From assembly GCF_002582035.1 (NCBI RefSeq), contig NZ_NUQE01000041.1:22473-86472 (forward strand): 64,000 nt of DNA, given 5' to 3'. Source of the stretch: Bacillus pseudomycoides. GTDB lineage: Bacteria > Bacillota > Bacilli > Bacillales > Bacillaceae_G. A program made the position numbers and the translations under genes. A model generated the notes under the pieces. It saw only the letters and a program-made list of their open reading frames with translations, did no database searches and was not told where the DNA came from. Below are positions 16,148 to 26,601 of this stretch, in pieces. Numbering within the stretch: the stretch's first letter is position 1; each line of letters opens with the position of its first letter.

Positions 16148-17730
16148 CTCGAAGCTATTTCCATTTCACGCTTTCTCAGTTCAATGCGGCGAATTTTACC
16201 GGAAATTGTTTTTGAAAGTTCTTCCACAAATTCAATCTTTCGCGGGTATTTGTAAGGTGCTGTTAATTTTTTTACATGCTCTTGCAGAAGCGGAATTAAC
16301 ATTTCATCTTGTTTCTCGATCCCCTCTTGTAAAACAATAAAGGCTTTTACAACATTCCCTCTTATTTCGTCTGGACTTGCCACAACAGCACATTCTCTTA
16401 CGTATGGATGCTTCACAAGTGCATCTTCCACTTCAAATGGTCCAATTGTGTAACCAGAACTAATAATAATATCATCGCCTCGCCCTTCAAACCAGAAGTA
16501 GCCATCTTCATCCTTTTTCGCCTGATCACCTGTAATATAATAATCACCGCGAAATTGCATAGTTGTACGTTCCGGGTCTTTATAGTACTCCTTAAATAGT
16601 GCTGGTGTTTTAATGTGTACCGCAATATCTCCTACTTCTCCCGGAAGAACTGGTTTACCATCTTCATCAACAATATCAACTTGATTACCTGGCGTTGGTT
16701 TCCCCATCGAACCAGGCTTTGTTTCCATTCCTTTTAATACACCAACAAGTAATGTATTTTCTGTTTGACCATAGCCATCGCGAACCGTTACATGAAAATA
16801 ATTTCGAAATGTATCAATAACCTCTCTGTTCAGTGGCTCTCCTGCTGAAACAGCACTATGCAAGGAAGACAAGTCATATTGCTGCAAGTTTTCTATTTTT
16901 GCCATTAAACGATATTCAGTTGGCGTGCAACACAATACATTTACTTTATTATCACTTAATAATTGTAAATATGTTGATGGATCAAATTTCCCGTGATACA
17001 CAAATCCCGTTGCCCCTGAACCAAGCGTTGCAAGAAAAGGACTCCAAACCCACTTTTGCCACCCCGGACTTGCTGTTGCCCATACAACATCATTTTCTTC
17101 AATTGCTAACCAATTTGCAGCGCTCGTACGAAGATGAGCATACGCCCAAGCATGTGTATGTACAACACCTTTTGGATTACCTGTCGTTCCAGATGTATAG
17201 GATAAAAAAACCATATCATCACAATTTGTCTCTACCATTTCTAGTACGTCACTCTCTGTTTCAAGCGCTTCTCTTATATTGTTCCAACCGTCCAGCGGTC
17301 CGTCACTTAATACAAATTTATTAAGCGAATTCATCGCTTCGATTCCATCGAATTGTCTAACGTACGGCTCATAACTCACAATCGCTTTTACTTCCCCATG
17401 CGCAATGCGGTATTCAATATCTTTTTTACGCAGCATTTCTGAACTTGGAATAACAACAAGTCCCACTTTAATAGCTGCAATATACGTCATATATGTTTCA
17501 ATAAGACGAGGCATCATAATGAGAAGCTTGTCCCCTTTTTGGAGACCACTTTTTATAAAAGCGTTTCCAATTTTATTTGCCCCTTGTAACAATTCCCCAT
17601 ATGTCACTTTCTTTTTATTGCCTCGATCATCTTGCCAAATAAGCGCAAGCTTATTTGGTTGCTTTGCATAACGCTCCATCTCTTCTACTAAGTTATACTT
17701 CGGCGGTGCTAATAGCTCTTCACGGTTCAT
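16144..17730 (-). CDS. Acyl-CoA ligase (AMP-forming), YtcI/acetyl-CoA synthetase-like
   Basis: A 528-residue adenylate-forming enzyme that activates a carboxylic acid with ATP and CoA. Visible motifs are the P-loop YTSGTTGNPKGV (about residue 176), GYGQTEN (A5), GDYYITGDQA (A7) with GRGDDIIISSGYTIGPFEVE (A8) and the acetylatable Lys of SKTISGKIRR (A10). It resembles medium or branched-chain acyl-CoA synthetases near YtcI of B. subtilis; the true substrate cannot be read from sequence. The stop codon lies in a bcr1-like repeat. Three 21 bp tandem repeats lie directly upstream. Confidence 0.9.
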   Translation of the reverse strand: MNREELLAPPKYNLVEEMERYAKQPNKLALIWQDDRGNKKKVTYGELLQGANKIGNAFIKSGLQKGDKLLIMMPRLIETYMTYIAAIKVGLVVIPSSEMLRKKDIEYRIAHGEVKAIVSYEPYVRQFDGIEAMNSLNKFVLSDGPLDGWNNIREALETESDVLEMVETNCDDMVFLSYTSGTTGNPKGVVHTHAWAYAHLRTSAANWLAIEENDVVWATASPGWQKWVWSPFLATLGSGATGFVYHGKFDPSTYLQLLSDNKVNVLCCTPTEYRLMAKIENLQQYDLSSLHSAVSAGEPLNREVIDTFRNYFHVTVRDGYGQTENTLLVGVLKGMETKPGSMGKPTPGNQVDIVDEDGKPVLPGEVGDIAVHIKTPALFKEYYKDPERTTMQFRGDYYITGDQAKKDEDGYFWFEGRGDDIIISSGYTIGPFEVEDALVKHPYVRECAVVASPDEIRGNVVKAFIVLQEGIEKQDEMLIPLLQEHVKKLTAPYKYPRKIEFVEELSKTISGKIRRIELRKREMEIASR

Positions 17731-17764
17731 ACGCTTCCCCCTTTACAATATACGACTTCCTTTT

Positions 17765-17827
17765 AATAATAAAGAATTTTCTGTCAATAATAAAGGGTTT
17801 TCTGTCGATGATGAAGAATTTTCTGTC
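17765..17827. repeat. Three 21 bp tandem repeats upstream of the acyl-CoA ligase
   Basis: Three exact-length units: AATAATAAAGAATTTTCTGTC, one base longer than quoted limits aside, share the core AAAGAATTTTCTGTC (17765-17785, 17786-17806, 17807-17827). On the minus strand each holds (T)GACAGAAAA. They lie 35-97 bases before the start codon, in the expected promoter region. A 21 bp period equals two DNA turns. Confidence 0.75.
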
Positions 17828-17930
17828 AATTTAAAACTATCTTCTTTTGACAAATCGGTTTATATTTTGGCTAGTTGGCTACAATAGTAGATGTTTTCTC
17901 TTATTTTTTTACAAAAAACAACAAAAAAAG

Positions 17931-17955
17931 AAAGAGCGGGGAATCCCGCTCTCTC
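17931..17955 (-). terminator. Terminator of the SASP gene
   Basis: AGAGCGGG (17933-17940) pairs with CCCGCTCT (17945-17952), followed on the minus strand by TTCTTTTTTT. Confidence 0.85.
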
Positions 17956-17975
17956 TAAGCCATTATATATGGTTA

Positions 17976-18170
17976 TTATTTTTGGAAACCGCCTAATTGT
18001 TGTTCAGCCATTGAAACTAGACGTTTTGTAATTTCGCCACCAACAGATCCGTTAGCACGAGATGTTGCATCTGGCCCAAGTTGTACACCAAACTCTTGAG
18101 CGATTTCGTATTTCATTTGATCTAAAGCAGCTTGCGCACCAGCAACTGCTAATTTACTTGTGTTTGCCAT
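17976..18170 (-). CDS. Alpha/beta-type small acid-soluble spore protein
   Basis: A 64-residue SASP that coats spore DNA and protects it from UV and peroxide. The germination-protease site region is [12 protein letters not shown], and the C-terminal block [18 protein letters not shown] is typical of DNA-binding alpha/beta SASPs. Its ATG follows AAGGAGGTG. Expression is expected in the forespore under SigG, but I did not verify promoter elements. Several paralogues exist in this group, so no specific symbol is given. Confidence 0.95.
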   Translation of the reverse strand: MANTSKLAVAGAQAALDQMKYEIAQEFGVQLGPDATSRANGSVGGEITKRLVSMAEQQLGGFQK

Positions 18171-18249
18171 ATGGTATCACCTCCTTGTGAGTATAGAGTG
18201 TGATAAACCATATGGCTTCATACATATCTTTTAATGGTAATTTATGGTT

Positions 18250-19467
<1,218 letters not shown>

Positions 19468-20610
19468 TTACCTCATCACTTCATATAATTTTGGCAATAT
19501 TTCTTTTACAATTCCTTCGAATTGTTTTACTTCTTCCATCGTATTTTCCGGTGCTAGACTCACGCGAATCGCACTTGCTGCTACTGTATGCGGCAAGCCC
19601 ATCGCCAGTAAAACATGACTGACTTCGTTTGCTTTTGAAGAACAAGCAGATTTTGTTGACACATACACATCACGTTCTTCTAAGGCATGTACAACAACCT
19701 CTGGCTTTAATCCTACAAATGATACGTTTAAAATATGTGGTGCCGTATGTTTATTAGGCGTATTAATCGTAACATCATCCATATCATTAAAAACATGAAT
19801 GAGTGCTTCTTTTAATGTTTGAAGATGCATGATATTCTCTGTTTGCTTTTCTAATGTCATTCGCAACGCTTTTATCATCGCAACAATTCCTGGTAAGTTT
19901 TCCGTACCAGAACGGTAACGCAACTCTTGTCCACCACCTGATAAAACCGGATCAAGTCTAACACCATCACGAACATATAAAAGCCCTGTCCCTTTTACAC
20001 TATGGAACTTATGTCCAGAAACCGTGCAAAAATCAATATGATTTTCATAAAAGTCAAGTGGTACTTTTCCAATTCCTTGCACATGATCTACATGGAATCG
20101 TACTTTCGGATAGTCCGCTAACAACTTCCCAATTTCACCAACAGGCTGAATCGCTCCTGTTTCATTATTAACATGAATCATAGAAACAAGAATTGTATCC
20201 TCTCTAAGAGCACGTTTTACATCTTCTACCGATACAACACCGTTTTCATTTACAGGTAAATATGTAACGTCAAAACCAAGATTTTCTAGCTGTTTATATG
20301 CTTCAGACACAGAAGCGTGTTCAATAGTTGTTGTAATCATATGCTTGCCGCGGGAGCGATTTCTCATCGCAATTCCCTTAATTGCAAGGTTATTCCCTTC
20401 TGTTCCTCCAGACGTAAATATAATTTCTGAAGGTTTTACGCGAAGAAGCTGCGCTGCAATCGAACGTGATTGCGTTAATAAACGCTCTGATTCTCCTCCA
20501 AGGGAATGAATAGAAGAAGGATTCCCAAAATATTTCCCTGCAACTGTTACATAAGATTGCAATGCTTCCGGGTATGGTTTTGTCGTCGCACTATTATCAA
20601 AATAGATCAT
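19468..20610 (-). CDS. Cysteine desulfurase partner of ThiI (NifS/IscS family)
   Basis: A PLP enzyme of about 380 residues that takes sulfur from cysteine and passes it to ThiI. The PLP-Lys lies in SGHKFHSVKG (about residue 204), the catalytic persulfide Cys in STKSACSS (about residue 327), and the cofactor-binding TEGNN and VNNETGAIQP motifs are present. In B. subtilis the equivalent gene (nifZ) is dedicated to tRNA thiolation. The start chosen is the second ATG, seven bases after AAGGGG. Two bcr1-like repeats lie just upstream. Confidence 0.94.
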   Translation of the reverse strand: MIYFDNSATTKPYPEALQSYVTVAGKYFGNPSSIHSLGGESERLLTQSRSIAAQLLRVKPSEIIFTSGGTEGNNLAIKGIAMRNRSRGKHMITTTIEHASVSEAYKQLENLGFDVTYLPVNENGVVSVEDVKRALREDTILVSMIHVNNETGAIQPVGEIGKLLADYPKVRFHVDHVQGIGKVPLDFYENHIDFCTVSGHKFHSVKGTGLLYVRDGVRLDPVLSGGGQELRYRSGTENLPGIVAMIKALRMTLEKQTENIMHLQTLKEALIHVFNDMDDVTINTPNKHTAPHILNVSFVGLKPEVVVHALEERDVYVSTKSACSSKANEVSHVLLAMGLPHTVAASAIRVSLAPENTMEEVKQFEGIVKEILPKLYEVMR

Positions 20611-20652
20611 CATTCTTCCCCTTTCAGCGATATCGCATCACACAATCATATC

Positions 20653-20808
20653 ATAAAGTGAAACTTTAAACAGTGGGGGTTTTCTTCATCCCCACTGTTT
20701 ATTAGTTGAACCAATCGGGCTTTTACGAGCAGTTTATCTCCCACCTATCTTCTTTGCTTTCACCGAATTTTGAGGTGGGAGTATTACTGCCCGTTAATGC
20801 GGGATAAA
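20653..20808 (-). repeat. bcr1-like hairpin repeat, copy 3
   Basis: Reverse orientation: ATAAAGTGAAACTTT to GCGGGATAAA, full length, with CAGTGGGGG/CCCCACTG and CTCCCACC/GGTGGGAG arms. It shares its final ATAAA with the next copy. Confidence 0.85.
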
Positions 20809-20935
20809 GTGAAACTTTAATCAGTGGGGGGTTTTTCATCCTTCACTGATGGAAAGCCCCCCAAATCGGGCACATGTCAGCAGTACCCTCACAATCTTGA
20901 GGTGAGGGTCTGACTGCCCGCAAATAGCAAGATAA
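20804..20935 (-). repeat. bcr1-like hairpin repeat, copy 4, tandem to copy 3
   Basis: Begins ATAAAGTGAAACTTTAATCAG inside the last five bases of copy 3 (motif quoted as ATAAAGTGAAAC plus flank). The middle is rearranged and the right end reads GCAAGATAA. Confidence 0.75.
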
Positions 20936-21068
20936 GTTCATGCGTTTATGCTATAGTTTCCGTCATTACAGCGGAAGTATGCTTTTCTGCTGTAGCTAAA
21001 AACGAGCCATATTCCGCTATTCATTATAGCAATATTACATCCTCATGCATACAAAAGTTGTCTGAACA
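20936..21068. other. Intergenic stretch with no supported feature
   Basis: An imperfect inverted arrangement around CCGCTGTAATGACGG-like bases was seen, but neither an ORF nor a clear promoter. Confidence 0.35.
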
Positions 21069-21104
21069 AAAAACAAACCCCTTAATACATATTAAGGGGT
21101 TTGT
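21069..21104 (-). terminator. Terminator overlapping the end of ezrA
   Basis: AACAAACCCCTTAAT and ATTAAGGGGTTTGTT form the stem, and the ezrA stop codon TAA lies inside it; a T-run follows on the minus strand. Confidence 0.88.
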
Positions 21105-22801
21105 TCTAAGTCAACAAATTCAGCAATCTTTTGAACAACACCTGGCTCAATTTGTTCTAATACAGAAGCTGCTTGTTCTAGTGCTGCATCATATTCATAT
21201 TCACGGAATAATCGCTCTGCATTATCTAAACTTTGTGCCAGCATATCATCATGACTGCGATAACGGTTACCATACTGAATTAACTTCTCTACTAAATGTG
21301 CTTGCTCAATTAATTCCTGCGTTACTTCGTATACACCATTTACAATAGCAACTGCTTCTTCTAATGTACCATTTACCGCACCCATATTCAGCGGCTTTAC
21401 TTCTAGCTGCTCATACACACTTTGCATCGCTTGTTGGCCGTTTTGCAGATCAACCATGATGCTATCTGGCAAACCTGGTAAATTTGATTTTTGCATTATA
21501 CGTTTTGATTCCATCATTGTATGGCGCATTTCTTGTAACGCTTCACGTGCTTCAAATTCATCTTTACGCATTGTTTGCAACATATCTTTGTGCTCAGCGT
21601 GAAGTACTTTCAATGTTTCACATTGCTCGTAAATTTCCTCTAACTCTTCTCGAATGACAGAGAATGCGATATCTTGCTCTGCAATACGAAGTTGCAATAC
21701 TTCAAAACGCTTCATCAAAATGTGCAATTGTTTTTCAATCACTTTTTGTGATTCAATATCTTTATCTTGCAACTGATAACTTTGCTTCACAAATTGTGTT
21801 TCTGCTTTCGTTTCCAGCGCTTGCTCTCGAATTATTTCTAAATCTTCGTATACAGCTGCTGTCTGCTGTTCAACATAATATTTCGCTCTTACTTCTAATT
21901 CCAATTGTTCATATAACGTATCAAGCTTCGTTTTTAAAACATCGATTTTTTCTTTTGCTTCTAGCACATGTAGATATTCTAAATCCGCAAGACATGTTTG
22001 CAGTTGTTTGTTCATCTCTCTTACTTCTTTTGGGATTTCCAAATGATTTAATACGTAGCCTTGGTTTTTCATATCGTCATGACCTTGTGTTAAGTCTTCT
22101 AGTTGTACTGGCAAAGTCGCTTGACATTCTACTAATAGATCAGGAACCTCATGCACAATCAGTTCTAAATTTGAAAGTCCTTCTTCTAAACTGATAACAA
22201 TTTCACGCGCTTTTAAATAATCTCCATTTTGCGTTGCTTCTTCAAACGTTTGAAATTTCTCCGACTCTACATCAAGTAACTCTTCAATTTTCTGTTCTGC
22301 TGAGCCAAACATATGACGATGAGCAAGCACACTCTTTTTCATACTCCGATATGTATCACGTAACTGTTCAATTTCTGAATTATTTTTTTCATAGCTTTCC
22401 AACAACTCTTGCAATTCATTTAAAATATCAGTAATCCGATGGTCTGCTTCATCTAAGCCGCTAATGGATTCATTCATTATATGTTTTGCTTTTCGGAAGG
22501 AAAATTGCGCGGCAAGTTTTTGAGCACTTTCTAATTCTTTTTCTGCTTTTGGAAGAATATTAGCAACTATTTCATCCCATTCATTTCGCCATTTTCCAAA
22601 CAGTTCTTCTGTTTGTCCGGTCATATTTAATTCTTTTACTCTCTTTAGCTCATCTGCAACAGGCTTATCCTTAATTTCTTGATTCCATTGCTGCAATGCC
22701 TCGATATCTTTATATAAACGATTTCTCATCACGAGCTCTACTATGAGGAAGAGCAAAATAGCGCTTACTATGATGATAACGATCGTTAAAATTGAATCCA
22801 T
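21092..22801 (-). CDS. ezrA: Septation ring formation regulator EzrA
   Basis: A membrane-anchored regulator of FtsZ ring assembly. The 569 residues begin with one membrane helix (about 4-22, [20 protein letters not shown]) followed by a short basic stretch and then long coiled-coil spectrin-like repeats to the end, for example [18 protein letters not shown]. Length matches the family. The ATG follows AGGAGG. Downstream are two bcr1-like repeats and the cysteine desulfurase-thiI pair, as in the B. subtilis order. Confidence 0.96.
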   Translation of the reverse strand: MDSILTIVIIIVSAILLFLIVELVMRNRLYKDIEALQQWNQEIKDKPVADELKRVKELNMTGQTEELFGKWRNEWDEIVANILPKAEKELESAQKLAAQFSFRKAKHIMNESISGLDEADHRITDILNELQELLESYEKNNSEIEQLRDTYRSMKKSVLAHRHMFGSAEQKIEELLDVESEKFQTFEEATQNGDYLKAREIVISLEEGLSNLELIVHEVPDLLVECQATLPVQLEDLTQGHDDMKNQGYVLNHLEIPKEVREMNKQLQTCLADLEYLHVLEAKEKIDVLKTKLDTLYEQLELEVRAKYYVEQQTAAVYEDLEIIREQALETKAETQFVKQSYQLQDKDIESQKVIEKQLHILMKRFEVLQLRIAEQDIAFSVIREELEEIYEQCETLKVLHAEHKDMLQTMRKDEFEAREALQEMRHTMMESKRIMQKSNLPGLPDSIMVDLQNGQQAMQSVYEQLEVKPLNMGAVNGTLEEAVAIVNGVYEVTQELIEQAHLVEKLIQYGNRYRSHDDMLAQSLDNAERLFREYEYDAALEQAASVLEQIEPGVVQKIAEFVDLEQTP

Positions 22802-23036
22802 TAAAAAGCCTCCTATTTATCTTGTTTTTTGTCCGTTCCGTTTTTGAAATGGAAGGCGTTATGTAAGAAAAGGAAAATCCCCTAAATTTAACAACTTGTC
22901 AATGTACTAATCATACCATGTAATTATGTGTTTTTGGCCTAGTTTTTAGAAAAATTTCATGAAAGAATTTATTACCTATTTATTGATATACTACTATATA
23001 GTAATCAAAAAAAGAAGATGCTATTTCATTGGGAAG
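22802..23036. other. ezrA-refZ intergenic region
   Basis: AT-rich, presumably holding the ezrA promoter; no motif could be assigned. The hisJ gene found here in B. subtilis is absent. Confidence 0.35.
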
Positions 23037-23038
23037 TA

Positions 23039-23090
23039 AACATAAAAACAGCTCGTTCCCATATATACTGGCAACAAGCTGTTTTTATGT
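23039..23090 (-). terminator. Terminator of refZ
   Basis: ACATAAAAACAGCTCGTT pairs with AACAAGCTGTTTTTATGT with one mismatch, just after the refZ stop. Confidence 0.85.
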
Positions 23091-23103
23091 TTTTCGATTT
23101 TCT

Positions 23104-23742
23104 TTATACATAAGCCGCTCTCGGCAGACGATAATACAAATGCTCTACACAAAGAGTTTTCTCTATCCACTGCTCAACTTCCTTCATATACATTTCAATA
23201 AAAAACACTTCTGACGGAAATGAATGCAGCACTTCCGATATATATTGCGGATATAAATATGGCATACTGATCATCCCCTTCAGCTGCGTCATAAACATCG
23301 TGAAGGATATTTTTTGAAATTCTTTATTTTCCTGACCTTGTCTAATAAGCTGTTCCATATAATATCTCTCTTTTGAAAAATAAATTGTCATTACTTCTCG
23401 AATTAATGTGCTATCTAATGAAAGTTCTCTATAAAAGAAACGAGTAAGCTCTCTCCGCTCAAATTGATATTGTAAAATATTGCGTACTATCTGAAATAAT
23501 ACTTCTTTTGAAGACAAAAAATTCCGCTGTTCAAATGCTATTTCAACTACATGTAAGTACCCCTCTAAAAAGTCTGACACTAACTGTTCCAGCAATCCTT
23601 GCTTTCCGGCAAAATAATACGAAATATTGGCAGCATTGACATTTGCTTGTTTTGCTATATCACGCACCGATGTACCATTATATCCTTTCGCATAAAATAG
23701 CGAAATTGCCGCATCAATAATCTTCTGTCTCACCTGTGTCAC
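23104..23742 (-). CDS. refZ: TetR-family regulator RefZ (YttP)
   Basis: A 212-residue DNA-binding protein that in B. subtilis binds near the origin and affects FtsZ and chromosome capture at sporulation. The TetR helix-turn-helix is GTSVRDIAKQANVNAANISY (about residues 24-43), followed by a helical regulatory domain. The assignment rests on this domain and on location between ezrA and the GAF-domain methionine sulfoxide reductase. The frame opens at 23811 inside a repeat, but GTG at 23742 with AAGGGAG is the natural start. A shortened bcr1-like repeat lies 28 bases upstream, in the expected promoter region. Confidence 0.85.
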   Translation of the reverse strand: MTQVRQKIIDAAISLFYAKGYNGTSVRDIAKQANVNAANISYYFAGKQGLLEQLVSDFLEGYLHVVEIAFEQRNFLSSKEVLFQIVRNILQYQFERRELTRFFYRELSLDSTLIREVMTIYFSKERYYMEQLIRQGQENKEFQKISFTMFMTQLKGMISMPYLYPQYISEVLHSFPSEVFFIEMYMKEVEQWIEKTLCVEHLYYRLPRAAYV

Positions 23743-23769
23743 ATACTCACTCCCTTTCATTGAACAGCT

Positions 23770-23862
23770 TTTATCCCGCATTAACGGGCAGTAAAAGCCC
23801 GGTTCATTCAACTAATCACCAGTGGAGGATGAAATCCTCTACAGATGGAAGTCTCACTTTAT
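23770..23862 (+). repeat. bcr1-like repeat, copy 6 (short form)
   Basis: TTTATCCCGCATTAACGGGC to GTCTCACTTTAT, 93 bp. The central CCCCACCTC/GGTGGGG arm is deleted. It lies between the refZ start and anything that could be its promoter. Confidence 0.82.
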
Positions 23863-23977
23863 GTAAATTTCTTGACTTTTAAGACAAATTCCTTTAATTT
23901 TCTATCGACAAAGTTATGCGAATTATAGCTGATTTTGCAATGATTTTACATTTTTTTAGGGAAAGGACGGCGTTTTT

Positions 23978-24457
23978 ATGTTTACATCAGAAGGATATAC
24001 AGGTACACGCGAGGAGCAATACGAAACGGTGATAAAACAGCTTGATGCATTATTAGCAGGTGAGTCAAATGTAGTAGCTAACTTAGCAAATGCATCTGCT
24101 TTGCTCAATGTATTTTTACAAGATATTAACTGGGTAGGCTTTTATGTAACGGAAGGGAATCAGCTTGTTCTCGGACCATTCCAAGGATTACCGGCTTGCG
24201 TTCGCATCCCATTTGGCCGCGGTGTATGCGGCGTAGCAGCAGAAACAAAAACGACGCAACTTGTCGCTGATGTTCATCAGTTCCCTGGCCATATCGCCTG
24301 CGATGCAGCTTCTAATTCAGAAATTGTTGTACCACTTATCAAAAACGATGAAGTTATCGGCGTACTGGACATCGATAGCCCAAATAAAGGTCGTTTTGAT
24401 GAAATCGATCAAACATATTTAGAGAAATTTGTAGAAACTTTATTAAAGCATATATAA
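23978..24457 (+). CDS. GAF-domain free methionine-R-sulfoxide reductase
   Basis: Reduces free (not protein-bound) methionine-R-sulfoxide. The 159 residues form one GAF domain with the expected cysteines: CVRIPFGRGVCG (about residues 83-94) and HIACDAASNSEIVVPL (Cys near 118). This matches the YtsP/fRMsr family. It is divergent from refZ and convergent with methionine gamma-lyase, placing two methionine-related genes side by side. The ATG follows GGAAAGGACGG. Confidence 0.93.
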   Translation: MFTSEGYTGTREEQYETVIKQLDALLAGESNVVANLANASALLNVFLQDINWVGFYVTEGNQLVLGPFQGLPACVRIPFGRGVCGVAAETKTTQLVADVHQFPGHIACDAASNSEIVVPLIKNDEVIGVLDIDSPNKGRFDEIDQTYLEKFVETLLKHI

Positions 24458-24490
24458 GAAAAAACGGCTCTTAAGATAGAGCCGTTTTTT
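24458..24490. terminator. Bidirectional terminator
   Basis: AAAAAACGGCTCT and AGAGCCGTTTTTT form a strong stem between convergent genes. Confidence 0.9.
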
Positions 24491-25646
24491 CTTTTTGCAG
24501 CGCTTGTGCTAAATCTACTACGATGTCTTCCCACGCCTCAAGCCCTGCAGATAAGCGTAGTAAATTATCATAAATGCCCATCTGCTCACGAATATGCTTT
24601 GGAATAACCGCATGTGTCATCGTCGCTGGATGCTGAATTAACGTTTCTGTATCACCAAGACTAACTGCAATTGCAATTAACTTTAAGTTGTCCATCAAAG
24701 CTTGTGCCTCAGCTTTTCCACCTTTTACTGTAAACGACAGCACACCGCCCCCGCGCTTCATTTGTTTATTTGCAAGCATTCCTTCTGGATACCAAACATC
24801 TTCTACTAACTCATGATTTCGCAGAAAAGCAACAATTTTTTCTGCATTTTCAGAATGGCGATCCATTCGCACTGCTAATGTTTTTAGTCCTCTTAAAAGC
24901 AGCCATGCATCAAAAGGTGACATAATCCCTCCAACATCTTTGCGAATCGGACGAATTTTTTCTGCAAGCTCTTTTGTTTTACAAATCGTAACACCAGCGA
25001 CAACATCACCATGACCGCCAATATATTTTGTCGCACTATGCAAAACAACATCGCAACCTATTGTAAGCGGTCTTTGTAAATATGGTGAACAAAACGTATT
25101 ATCAACAATAACAAGAAGTCCATGCTGCTTTGCTACTTTTACAACAAGTTCTAAATCAATGAGTTTCATCGTCGGATTAATCGGAGTTTCTACAAAGATG
25201 ATCTTCGTATTCGGTTGAATACTATTTGCAATCTCTGCTTCTGTTTCCATATCACATAATGTATGCGTAATTGCAAACTTCTCCTCTAACACTTCTAAAA
25301 ATCCATACGTACAACCATATAATCCGTTAGAACAAACAATATGATCTCCCGCTTTTAAAAAGGCCAAAAGCGTTCCTGAAATAGCTGCCATTCCAGAGCC
25401 AAATGCAAGCGCAGCTGCCCCCTCTTCTAGCGCTGCCATTCTTTCCTCTAATAACTCGACTGTTGGATTGCCAAGTCTAGAATAAATGTGAGCTGAATCA
25501 TATCCAGCAAAACTTGCTTCCCCTTGCAGAGCTGTTTCAAATGTATACGTAGATGTTTGAAATAACGGCGGTGTTAAACTCCCTTTATGCTGCATGGCAT
25601 CATACCCGTGATGAACTAACGTCGTTTCGATATGTTTCTTTTTCAT
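24471..25646 (-). CDS. Methionine gamma-lyase (Cys/Met metabolism PLP enzyme)
   Basis: A 391-residue PLP enzyme of the cystathionine-gamma-synthase family. The PLP-Lys is in HSATKYIGGHGDV (about residue 206). NGLYGCTYGF carries the active-site Cys characteristic of methionine gamma-lyases, which split methionine to methanethiol, 2-oxobutyrate and ammonia. Cystathionine lyases usually lack that Cys, which supports the call. The ATG at 25646 has AAGGGG upstream; an extension to 25715 lacks a site. A near-perfect cre lies 29 bases upstream of the start, so catabolite repression by CcpA is likely. Confidence 0.85.
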   Translation of the reverse strand: MKKKHIETTLVHHGYDAMQHKGSLTPPLFQTSTYTFETALQGEASFAGYDSAHIYSRLGNPTVELLEERMAALEEGAAALAFGSGMAAISGTLLAFLKAGDHIVCSNGLYGCTYGFLEVLEEKFAITHTLCDMETEAEIANSIQPNTKIIFVETPINPTMKLIDLELVVKVAKQHGLLVIVDNTFCSPYLQRPLTIGCDVVLHSATKYIGGHGDVVAGVTICKTKELAEKIRPIRKDVGGIMSPFDAWLLLRGLKTLAVRMDRHSENAEKIVAFLRNHELVEDVWYPEGMLANKQMKRGGGVLSFTVKGGKAEAQALMDNLKLIAIAVSLGDTETLIQHPATMTHAVIPKHIREQMGIYDNLLRLSAGLEAWEDIVVDLAQALQKEKTALS

Positions 25647-25674
25647 ACAGACATCCCCTTTATACCTTATATTA

Positions 25675-25688
25675 TGTAAGCGTTTTCT
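25675..25688 (-). promoter_or_regulatory. CcpA (cre) site of methionine gamma-lyase
   Basis: TGTAAGCGTTTTCT matches TGWAANCGNTNWCA at 13 of 14 positions. It lies 29-42 bases upstream of the start codon, so bound CcpA would block transcription. Confidence 0.65.
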
Positions 25689-25776
25689 ATCTGTTGCTAT
25701 CCTTTCCATGAGCATTCACAAAATTCCTTCTTGCATTTTTCCAAAATTTATATGTATAAAATGAAAATTGATGTTC

Positions 25777-25805
25777 TTGACTCCCTCCTCATAAACAGAT
25801 ATAAT
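25777..25805 (+). promoter_or_regulatory. rpsD: rpsD promoter
   Basis: TTGACT (25777-25782), a 17-base spacer and a perfect TATAAT (25800-25805). The start of transcription would be near 25812, giving a leader of about 185 bases. Confidence 0.85.
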
Positions 25806-25811
25806 AGCTTT

Positions 25812-25996
25812 TGTGTAAAATAAAAAGGCAGCCTTGTAATATGAGTTTATTGTTTGTATTTTGTTCCTCATGAAGAGGTGTATCGTGTAACTCCCTGCTG
25901 CTGGAGCGAGGGTACATGAAAATGAAATACGCATAAATGTCAATTACGTCTGTTTTTATTTTACAAAAATAAAAACATCTAAAGGAGGAGTCATTC
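25812..25996 (+). ncRNA. rpsD: rpsD 5' leader, probable S4 autoregulatory element
   Basis: About 185 bases separate the promoter from the rpsD start and contain paired GC-rich segments in AT-rich DNA: CCTCATGAAGAGG, CTCCCTGCTGCTGGAGCGAGGG. In B. subtilis, S4 represses its own gene through a structured leader. The location and structure fit; I did not compare with a covariance model. Confidence 0.55.
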
Positions 25997-26599
25997 ATGG
26001 CTCGTTATACAGGTCCATCTTGGAAACTTTCTCGTCGTCTTGGAGTCTCTCTAAGCGGCACAGGTAAAGAATTAGAAAAACGCCCTTACGCACCAGGTCC
26101 ACACGGTCCTAACCAACGTAAGAAACTTTCAGAATACGGTTTACAATTACAAGAAAAACAAAAACTTCGTCACATGTACGGCATGACTGAGCGTCAATTC
26201 CGTCGCACATTTGACCAAGCTGGTAAAATGATGGGTAAACACGGTGAAAACTTCATGATCCTTCTTGAAGCTCGCCTTGACAACCTAGTTTACCGCATGG
26301 GCTTAGCTCGCACTCGTCGCGCTGCTCGTCAATTAGTAAACCACGGCCACATCATGGTAGATGGCGCTCGCGTAGACATCCCATCTTACCGCGTAAAACC
26401 TGGTCAAACTATCAGCGTTCGCGAAAAATCTAATAACCTTTCTGTTATTAAAGAAGCGATCGAAGTTAACAATTTCGTACCTGAGTACTTAACTTTCGAT
26501 GCTGACAAATTAGAAGCTACTTTCACTCGCTTACCAGAGCGCGCTGAGTTAGCTGCTGAAATCAACGAAGCGTTAATCGTAGAGTACTACTCTCGTTAA
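25997..26599 (+). CDS. rpsD: 30S ribosomal protein S4
   Basis: A primary 16S rRNA-binding protein that starts assembly of the small subunit body. The 200 residues begin [16 protein letters not shown], contain the S4 RNA-binding domain (about residues 91-155, [30 protein letters not shown]) and end [10 protein letters not shown], matching Bacillus S4 in length. The strong AAAGGAGGAG site and codon use rich in preferred codons (GGT, CGT, AAA) fit high expression. It stands alone, as in B. subtilis, with its own leader and terminator. Confidence 0.98.
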   Translation: MARYTGPSWKLSRRLGVSLSGTGKELEKRPYAPGPHGPNQRKKLSEYGLQLQEKQKLRHMYGMTERQFRRTFDQAGKMMGKHGENFMILLEARLDNLVYRMGLARTRRAARQLVNHGHIMVDGARVDIPSYRVKPGQTISVREKSNNLSVIKEAIEVNNFVPEYLTFDADKLEATFTRLPERAELAAEINEALIVEYYSR

Positions 26600-26601
26600 T
26601 G

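Noticed and set aside
16833-17324. 163-codon frame antisense to the acyl-CoA ligase
   Set aside because: It is a shadow of a well-supported gene, with no ribosome-binding site.
21664-22194. 176-codon frame antisense to ezrA
   Set aside because: It is a leucine-rich shadow of the coiled-coil gene.
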